A stretch of DNA of 11,047 nt from an uncultured Collinsella sp. (GTDB taxonomy: Bacteria > Actinomycetota > Coriobacteriia > Coriobacteriales > Coriobacteriaceae): positions 1 to 11,047 of the forward strand of contig CABUAL010000031.1 in assembly GCA_902489515.1 (NCBI GenBank), in the 5' to 3' direction. The notes below the pieces were generated by a model. The model had not been told where the DNA came from. It made no database searches and saw nothing but the letters and a program-made list of their open reading frames with translations. Below, piece by piece: positions 6,380 to 11,047 of this stretch (within the stretch, counting starts at the first letter, position 1; the number at the start of each line of letters is the position of its first letter). The position numbers were made by a program, and so were the translations under genes.

Positions 6380-7387
6380 GTGGCGAACGCCATCGATCAG
6401 CTCACGGACCGCGTGCTCATGCTCGGCCGCCTCACCATCGTCCGCCGTGCCATTACTGCCGTGGCGGTCACAATTTCTGCCGTCCTCCAGACATTCCTGA
6501 TCCAGGCGTTCATTCAGCCCGCCGACCTGCTTCCGAGCGGCCTCACCGGCGTTGCGGTCCTGCTCGATCGCGTTACCTCGCTGGGCGGCGTTCACATCGA
6601 CATTTCGCTCGGTATGCTCGCGCTCAACATCCCCGTGGCGCTCCTATGCTGGAGCGGCATTAGCAAGCGCTTCGTCATCTTCTCGATGATGCAGGTCGTG
6701 CTCTCGTCGCTGTTCCTCAACGTCTTTCACTTCGCTCCATTTTTGGGCGACAAGATCATGCTCATCATTTTTGGCGGCGTGGTCTCGGGTCTGGGCGCTG
6801 CCATCGCACTTAAATCCGGCGCATCCACCGGCGGCACCGACTTTATCGCGCTGTGGGTTTCCAACCACACGGGCAAGACCATCTGGGGCGTCATCTTTGG
6901 TTTCAACTGCTTTATCCTGGCGATCTTTGGCTTTATGTTTGGCTGGGACAAGGCGGCGTATTCCATCGTGTTCCAGTTTATTTCGACCAAGACCATCGAC
7001 AGTTTCTATCGTCGCTACGATCGCGTGACGCTGCAGATTACGACGCGCAAGGCAGACGAGGTCATGACTGCCTACGTAAACCATTTTCAGCACGGCATTA
7101 GCTGCGCCGAGGTCGTCGGCGGATACAGCCGCGAAAAGATGTACCTGCTGAACACCGTTGTTTCGACCTACGAGAGCCAGGACATTATCAAGTTGGTGTG
7201 CGACGTTGATCCCGGCGCCGTGATCAACGTGTTCCACACGCTCAACTTTGTGGGCGGCTGGTGGGGCGGTCATGTCGACGAGCCCATGCCCACGGCCGTT
7301 CCCGATCCCGACAAGCCCGCACGCATGGCCAGCAGGCAGGCGCGCCTCAGCGAACAGGACAGCCTGCAGCAGGACGACGGCAAGTAG
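6380..7387 (+). CDS. YitT-family membrane protein
   Basis: This 335-residue protein starts with GTG; AAAGGAG at 6368-6374 lies five bases upstream. Residues about 22-200 hold five or so hydrophobic helices with the family signature SGASTGGTDFIALW (about 146-159). Residues about 212-290 form the soluble C-terminal domain typical of YitT proteins (TLQITTRKADEVM, GGYSREKMYLL, FHTLNFVGGWWGG). About 35 hydrophilic residues follow, rich in Pro, Asp, Arg and Gln, which the core family does not need. The physiological role of YitT proteins is poorly defined; transport has been proposed for the family. It appears monocistronic, with structured DNA before it and a hairpin after it, and shows no visible link to the PTS pathway. 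Confidence 0.88.
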   Translation: MANAIDQLTDRVLMLGRLTIVRRAITAVAVTISAVLQTFLIQAFIQPADLLPSGLTGVAVLLDRVTSLGGVHIDISLGMLALNIPVALLCWSGISKRFVIFSMMQVVLSSLFLNVFHFAPFLGDKIMLIIFGGVVSGLGAAIALKSGASTGGTDFIALWVSNHTGKTIWGVIFGFNCFILAIFGFMFGWDKAAYSIVFQFISTKTIDSFYRRYDRVTLQITTRKADEVMTAYVNHFQHGISCAEVVGGYSREKMYLLNTVVSTYESQDIIKLVCDVDPGAVINVFHTLNFVGGWWGGHVDEPMPTAVPDPDKPARMASRQARLSEQDSLQQDDGK

Positions 7388-7427
7388 GGTATTGGCATTT
7401 TGCCGGTCCTGCGCAACCCATCCGAAC

Positions 7428-7468
7428 GAGCCCCCCGAAAGCCCCGTTGCTTTCGAGGGCTCTCGTTT
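7428..7468 (+). terminator. Probable terminator of the YitT gene
   Basis: GAGCCC (7428-7433) pairs with GGGCTC (7457-7462), and CGAAAG (7436-7441) with CTTTCG (7450-7455), separated by a small internal loop and capped by an eight-base loop. TCTCGTTT follows, a modest T-rich tail. Confidence 0.6.
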
Positions 7469-7469
7469 G

Positions 7470-7514
7470 CCCAGATAAAACCTACCAAAATGAAGCTGTC
7501 GCTTTTTGGTAGGG
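7470..7514. repeat. 45-bp hairpin repeat, copy 2
   Basis: This is the second copy of the element at 5336-5380, in the same orientation. Its stem is perfect: CCTACCAAAA (7481-7490) with TTTTGGTAGG (7504-7513) and a 13-base loop. GGGAGGG follows it, as GGGAGGAG follows copy 1, so similarity may extend past the hairpin. No gene starts directly after this copy. Confidence 0.75.
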
Positions 7515-7552
7515 AGGGTGTATCGTTTTATCAATATGAGGTAACATGAAAC

Positions 7553-7571
7553 TAGACGTTATATACGTATT
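7553..7571 (-). promoter_or_regulatory. Putative autoregulatory operator of gntR
   Basis: ACGTTATATACGT (7556-7568) is nearly palindromic. Read on the minus strand, 7553-7568 matches 14 of 16 bases of 125-140 before the permease, and ACGTTATA (7556-7563) also occurs at 1415-1422 in the PTS promoter. It lies about 35 bases before the gntR start in AT-rich DNA, where a repressor would control its own gene. Confidence 0.5.
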
Positions 7572-7605
7572 AGAAATTTAGCTATTTTGATAAGAGTGAT
7601 CAGAT

Positions 7606-8325
7606 ATGCCTGCGCCCAAAAATGCACCGCTTTACCAGCAGATTTATGACGAAATCAAGGATGCGATCGAGAAAGGTGTTTATGCACCCAAGGAGCGTAT
7701 TCCGTCCGAGCTTGAACTAGCCGAGCAGTACGAGGTGAGCCGTATTACGGTGCGCCGCGCTGTCGAGGAGCTGTGCTCCGATGGTTACCTGGTTAAGCAG
7801 CAGGGCCGCGGCACCTTTGTCTCCACGCCGCACATCAACCGCCAGTTTCACGCCTCGACGCTGCAGACGTTTACCGCGCTGTGTGCCGGCAACGGCATGA
7901 AGGCCGGTGCGCACGTGATCGATCGCCAGATCGTTCCGGCGCGCCAAAACGAGATGGAGTTCTTTGGCCTGCAGAAGGATGCGCTGCTGCTGCATATCAA
8001 GCGCGTGCGTACGGCCGACGGCGAGCCCATCTTTGAGGAGAACATCTTTGTGCCGTTTGACGCCTACCGTGAGCTGTTGACGGCCGATCTTGAGGACAAG
8101 TCGATTTTTGCCGAGGTCGAGCGTGTTGGCGGAACGCCGATTGTCTCGGTTGGCTACCGTACGGTCGAGGCCGTTCGAGCTAACGCCGAGCAGGCGGCCG
8201 AGCTGGGCATTGCTCCGCACGATCCGCTGCTCAACCTGCGTGCCGGCTTTACCGGTCCCGATGACGAGCCGGTTTTGATGGGTAAGCAGTACTACGTGGG
8301 ATCGCGCTACGTTATGGTCATGTAA
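7606..8325 (+). CDS. GntR/HutC-family regulator with UTRA domain
   Basis: This 239-residue transcription factor has an N-terminal winged helix-turn-helix (about 7-75) with the family pattern PLYQQIYDEIKDAI...RIPSELELAEQYEVSRITVRRAVEEL...GYLVKQQGRGTFV. The recognition helix is near VSRITVRRAVEEL. Residues about 85-235 form a UTRA effector-binding domain (HIKRVRTADGEPIFEENIFVP, then LRAGFTGPDDEPVLMGKQYYVGSRYVM). HutC-type regulators usually repress sugar or amino-acid genes until a phosphosugar or similar ligand binds. The E. coli fructoselysine regulator FrlR belongs to this family. The ribosome site is weak (AAGAGTG about eight bases before ATG 7606), consistent with low expression. Shared operator-like sites at 125-145 and 1405-1434 suggest it regulates the permease and PTS operon. 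Confidence 0.92.
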   Translation: MPAPKNAPLYQQIYDEIKDAIEKGVYAPKERIPSELELAEQYEVSRITVRRAVEELCSDGYLVKQQGRGTFVSTPHINRQFHASTLQTFTALCAGNGMKAGAHVIDRQIVPARQNEMEFFGLQKDALLLHIKRVRTADGEPIFEENIFVPFDAYRELLTADLEDKSIFAEVERVGGTPIVSVGYRTVEAVRANAEQAAELGIAPHDPLLNLRAGFTGPDDEPVLMGKQYYVGSRYVMVM

Positions 8326-8353
8326 GTTACGCGGTTTTACCAAACCGCGTAAC
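8326..8353 (+). terminator. Hairpin directly after gntR
   Basis: GTTACGCGGTTT (8326-8337) and AAACCGCGTAAC (8342-8353) form a perfect 12-bp stem with a four-base loop, starting on the base after the gntR stop codon. There is no T-tract after it. It may still terminate or protect the message, or be a palindromic repeat. Confidence 0.55.
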
Positions 8354-8380
8354 GGCTCGACGCTGCGCCTTTGGTTCCGC

Positions 8381-8521
8381 CGTTCTGCCGAACGACGGAT
8401 TGGTCGACGCTGCAAGCCCGCCAGGGCGGCAATCTGCCTTTCAACTTCGGCGGCATGACCAGAAGGTCAATGCCGCCTCGTTTCAAGGCACCTTGCTCGC
8501 TCTGACGGGCTTTCGCTGTCG
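8381..8521. other. Hairpin-rich intergenic block
   Basis: Several stems are visible. CGTTC/GAACG lies at 8381-8385/8390-8394. GGCGGCAT (8449-8456) pairs with ATGCCGCC (8470-8477), continued by GACC (8457-8460) with GGTC (8465-8468) around a four-base loop. This is enclosed by AAGCCCG (8414-8420) with CGGGCTT (8506-8512) and CAG/CTG just inside. Small ORFs here on both strands have no recognisable domain. This could be a structured RNA or a repeat element. Confidence 0.45.
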
Positions 8522-8554
8522 TTGCCAGAACATCGGCGTTGCCGCGGTCCAAAG

Positions 8555-8634
8555 TAGTCGTTGGACGTTCTTAAATGACTAGTCGTTGGGCGTTCTTGTA
8601 TGACTAGTCGTTTAAGAACGTCCATCGACTAGTC
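8555..8634. repeat. 77-bp palindrome made of 25-bp units
   Basis: Three 25-base units each begin TAGTCGTT: 8555-8579, 8580-8604 (direct, 22 of 25 identical) and 8605-8629, followed by TAGTC at 8630-8634. The third unit carries the core inverted: GGACGTTCTTAAA (8563-8575) is the exact reverse complement of 8611-8623. The arms 8555-8586 and 8600-8631 pair over 32 positions with one mismatch and two G-T pairs. The TAGTC boundaries repeat every 25 bases. Confidence 0.75.
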
Positions 8635-8671
8635 TGGGCTGCGGTCGTGTGCTGCTGTCCCTGTGGCGGCG

Positions 8672-8677
8672 TATAAT
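8672..8677 (+). promoter_or_regulatory. Candidate -10 box of recQ
   Basis: A consensus TATAAT lies 31 bases before the recQ ATG, giving a leader of about 25 bases. No clear TTGACA-like -35 is visible at the expected spacing. Confidence 0.5.
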
Positions 8678-8708
8678 CGGCGGCAGATGACTTGGACGTT
8701 AGGAAACC

Positions 8709-10685
8709 ATGACCGATAGCATGCAGCAGATGGCGCTCGACACGCTCGGCGCCTATTTTGGCTACACCTCGTTTCGCCCGGGACAGGATCGCATGGTGGA
8801 TGCGATCCTTGCCGGCCGCGATGCGCTCGGCGTTATGCCCACAGGCGCCGGCAAGTCCATTTGCTACCAGGTGCCTGCGCTTATGCTGCCCGGCATCACC
8901 TTTGTGGTGAGCCCGTTGCTGTCGCTTATGGAGGACCAGACCCGCGCGCTGCTCGCGGCGGGTGCGCGCCCCAGTTATCTCAACTCCAGTCTTACCCCGG
9001 CTCAGCAAAATACCGTGCTCAAGCGGGCGCGCGAGGGCCGTTATCAGCTTATGTACGTGGCGCCCGAGCGCCTGCTCGAGCCGCGTTTTTTAGCCTTTGC
9101 GCAGGAAGCCGCGGTGGACGGCGGCATTGGCGTGCCGCTCGTGGCCATTGACGAGGCCCACTGCGTGAGCCAATGGGGCCAGGATTTCCGCCCCGCCTAT
9201 CTGCAGATTCGCGAGTTCATCGATTCCCTACCGCAGCGCCCCATCGTGGCGGCCTTTACCGCCACGGCGACCGAGCGCGTGCGTGCGGACATTCAGCAGA
9301 TGCTCGGTCTGCAAAACCCCGCGACGGTGGTGACGGGCTTCGATCGCAAGAACCTCTACTTTGGCTGCGAGGAGATGGGCGACAAGGCCAAGGCCGCGTG
9401 GGTGCGCGACTATGTGATTGCGCATTCGAGCGAGAGCGGCATCGTGTATTGCTCGACTCGCAAGACGGTCGATGCGCTGGCCGCGGAGCTTGCCGAGGCG
9501 CTGGGCCCCAGCGGCATTCGTGTGGGGCGCTACCATGCCGGCATGGGCAACGACGCCCGCCGCCAGAGCCAGCGTGCCTTTATCGACGACGACATCCAGG
9601 TGATGGTTGCCACCAACGCCTTTGGCATGGGCATCGACAAGCCCAACGTGCGTTACGTGATTCACAACAACGTGCCCGAGAGCATCGAGGCCTACTACCA
9701 GGAGGCGGGCCGCGCCGGCCGAGATGGCGACCCGGCCAGCTGCCATCTGCTGTGGAACGGTAACGATTTTCGCATGCGCCGCTTTTTGATCGACCGCGGC
9801 GACGCTGCCGACGAGGCGCTCGACGACGAGCAGCGCGCGTGGGCGCTCCAGAACCGTTATCGCCTGCTCAGCCAGATGGAGGGCTACTGCAATACCACCG
9901 GCTGTCTGCGCGAATACATGCTGCGCTACTTTGGCGACGAGGCCGCGGCCGAGCATGCGGCGGCCGCCGCGGGCGGCACGGCAGACGACGCCGAGGGCTG
10001 CGGCAACTGCAGCAACTGCCTCACGCAGTTCGAGGTCGAGGACGTCACCGGCATGGCCCGCGCCGCCGTGCGCTATGTGGCCACGCGACCCATGCGCTTT
10101 GGCAAGTCGCTGATCGCCGATGTGCTTCACGGCGGCAACACCGAGCGCATTCGCCAGATGCATCTGGACGAGGACCACGGCTACGGTGAGCTGTCGAGCG
10201 AATCGGTCGGACGCATCAAGGACATCATCGGCCAGCTGTGCGGTCGCGGTTATTTGGCCACCTCGCAGGGGCAGTACCCGGTCGTGGGACTGGGTCCGCG
10301 TGCCGGCGAGGTCGAGGACGAGGCGTTCGCCTTTACCGTTAAGCGTCGCGCGTCCAGGCGCAAGGCCTCGGCCCGCGCCCGCCGCGCCGTCGATCTGCTG
10401 CGCGAGGAGGCCGAGCTGGATCAGCGCCCGCGCGTTGGCGACGATGCCGAGCTGTTCGAGCGCCTGCGTGCCCTCCGCAAGGAGATCTCGACGGAGCTGG
10501 AGATGGCGCCGTATATGGTCTTTTCCGACAAAGCCCTGCGCGGCCTGTGCCGCCTGCGTCCACAGACGCGCGAGGAGCTGGTCCAGGTCAACGGCATTGG
10601 CGAGAAAAAAGCCGACGCCTTTGGCGAACAGTTTATGGCGGCGATTGAAGAGTTTGAGTCCGAGCATGCGCGGGATGGAGCGTAA
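8709..10685 (+). CDS. recQ: ATP-dependent DNA helicase RecQ
   Basis: A 658-residue 3'-5' DNA helicase of recombination and repair. The helicase motifs are in order: FRPGQD (22-27, motif 0), PTGAGKS with Lys49 (Walker A), DEAH at 148-151 followed by CVSQWGQDFRP, TATAT, YHAGM, then ATNAFGMGIDKPNVRYVIH and the arginine-finger motif QEAGRAGRDG (331-340). A zinc domain uses Cys399, Cys431, Cys434 and Cys437. A winged-helix RQC region follows (about 445-545), then a basic Ala/Arg-rich linker and an HRDC domain (about 581-650) ending in VNGIGEKKADAFGEQF. The gap between the first two zinc cysteines is about 15 residues longer than in E. coli RecQ, filled by an Ala/Gly/Asp-rich insert. AGGAAA at 8701-8706 precedes the ATG. 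The stop TAA overlaps the next ATG (TAATG). Confidence 0.97.
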   Translation: MTDSMQQMALDTLGAYFGYTSFRPGQDRMVDAILAGRDALGVMPTGAGKSICYQVPALMLPGITFVVSPLLSLMEDQTRALLAAGARPSYLNSSLTPAQQNTVLKRAREGRYQLMYVAPERLLEPRFLAFAQEAAVDGGIGVPLVAIDEAHCVSQWGQDFRPAYLQIREFIDSLPQRPIVAAFTATATERVRADIQQMLGLQNPATVVTGFDRKNLYFGCEEMGDKAKAAWVRDYVIAHSSESGIVYCSTRKTVDALAAELAEALGPSGIRVGRYHAGMGNDARRQSQRAFIDDDIQVMVATNAFGMGIDKPNVRYVIHNNVPESIEAYYQEAGRAGRDGDPASCHLLWNGNDFRMRRFLIDRGDAADEALDDEQRAWALQNRYRLLSQMEGYCNTTGCLREYMLRYFGDEAAAEHAAAAAGGTADDAEGCGNCSNCLTQFEVEDVTGMARAAVRYVATRPMRFGKSLIADVLHGGNTERIRQMHLDEDHGYGELSSESVGRIKDIIGQLCGRGYLATSQGQYPVVGLGPRAGEVEDEAFAFTVKRRASRRKASARARRAVDLLREEAELDQRPRVGDDAELFERLRALRKEISTELEMAPYMVFSDKALRGLCRLRPQTREELVQVNGIGEKKADAFGEQFMAAIEEFESEHARDGA

Positions 10686-11047
10686 TGATGGCAGCCGATA
10701 GCAAGACCGAACGTTCCGAGCGCGCCGAGGTGCCCGCCGTGCCGCTGTACCAGCAGGTCATGGACGACCTAAAGGGCGAGATCGCGCGCGGCGTGTACCC
10801 TGCCGGCTCGCGCATCCCTGCCGAGATGGAGCTCGCGAAGTCCTACGGCGTGGGGCGTATCACCGTGCGCCGTGCCATCGAGGAGCTGTCGCGCGCGGGG
10901 TATCTCAACCGCCAGCAGGGGAGGGGCACGTTTGTGTGCGCCCCCAAGCTCAAGCGCAAGATTCGCCAGAAGGGTGACGTCCAGAGCTTTACTGAGGGTT
11001 GTGCTGCCAACGACATGGTGCCGGGTGCGCGTCTGGTGTCGCGCACG
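10685..11047 (+). CDS. GntR/HutC-family regulator, partial (3' end outside window)
   Basis: The reading frame is open from ATG 10685 to the window end (121 codons, no stop). It encodes a GntR winged helix: VPLYQQVMDDLKGEIARGVY, RIPAEMELAKSYGVGRITVRR, AIEELSRAGYLNRQQGRGTFV (about 19-84), then the start of a UTRA-like domain. An in-frame ATG at 10688 is an alternative start; GGAG at 10677-10680 suits either. The first ATG overlaps the recQ stop, so the two are probably cotranscribed and translationally coupled. The DNA-binding domain resembles the regulator at 7606, with near-identical recognition helices (VGRITVRRAIEEL against VSRITVRRAVEEL). The target and effector are unknown. Confidence 0.9.
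   Translation, partial: MMAADSKTERSERAEVPAVPLYQQVMDDLKGEIARGVYPAGSRIPAEMELAKSYGVGRITVRRAIEELSRAGYLNRQQGRGTFVCAPKLKRKIRQKGDVQSFTEGCAANDMVPGARLVSRT

Noticed and set aside
6156..6500. Small + strand ORF across the nested inverted repeat
   Set aside because: No ribosome site or recognisable domain. It covers the repeat element and the start of the YitT gene in another frame.
8555..8634. CRISPR-like array
   Set aside because: The 25-bp units are contiguous with no unique spacers, one is inverted, and no cas gene is in the window.
8604..9008. Minus-strand ORF over the recQ start
   Set aside because: It ends inside the palindrome and mirrors the recQ N-terminus; no domain is visible.
9228..10667. 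Long minus-strand ORF of 479 codons opposite recQ
   Set aside because: It is a mirror of a highly G/C-biased gene with full helicase motifs on the + strand. The predicted peptide has no recognisable domain and a composition typical of antisense frames.

Overview
The window looks like a chromosomal stretch from a high-GC Gram-positive gut actinobacterium of the Coriobacteriia, most likely Collinsella or a close relative. This is inferred from strong AGGAGG-type ribosome binding sites, heavy use of G/C-ending codons, the gene content, and dense families of palindromic intergenic repeats. No rRNA or other taxonomic marker is present, so the assignment is provisional. All genes supported here lie on the + strand.

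Layout: (1) 186-1268, an EamA/DMT-type ten-helix permease starting with TTG. (2) 1451-5235, a mannose-family phosphotransferase (PTS) set: a IIA-IIB fusion, IIC and IID, then a SIS-domain sugar-phosphate deglycase closely resembling FrlB. A strong intrinsic terminator lies at 5270-5301. (3) 5395-6024, a small HAD phosphatase. (4) 6380-7387, a YitT-type membrane protein. (5) 7606-8325, a GntR/HutC-family regulator with a UTRA domain. (6) 8709-10685, a RecQ helicase, whose stop codon overlaps the start of (7) 10685-11047, a second GntR/HutC regulator cut by the window edge.

Most interesting reading: PTS plus FrlB-like deglycase forms a compact route for an Amadori product such as fructoselysine or glucoselysine. 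The PTS would import and phosphorylate the sugar-amine, and the deglycase would split it into glucose-6-phosphate and the free amino acid, with no separate FrlD-type kinase. The permease promoter, the PTS promoter and the gntR upstream region share a TATAACGnCTA-type motif. This suggests that the regulator at 7606 controls itself, the PTS operon and the permease. The permease might then handle the released amino acid. Substrate and regulon are inferences.

The intergenic DNA is unusually structured. It holds a 31-bp palindrome (4131-4161), two direct copies of a 45-bp hairpin repeat (5336-5380 and 7470-7514) flanking the HAD/YitT pair, a 119-bp nested inverted-repeat element (6122-6240), a hairpin-rich block (8326-8521), and a 77-bp palindrome built from 25-bp units (8555-8634). 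These look like several families of dispersed elements and are the least explained part of the window. No tRNA, rRNA, CRISPR array, transposase or prophage gene was seen.
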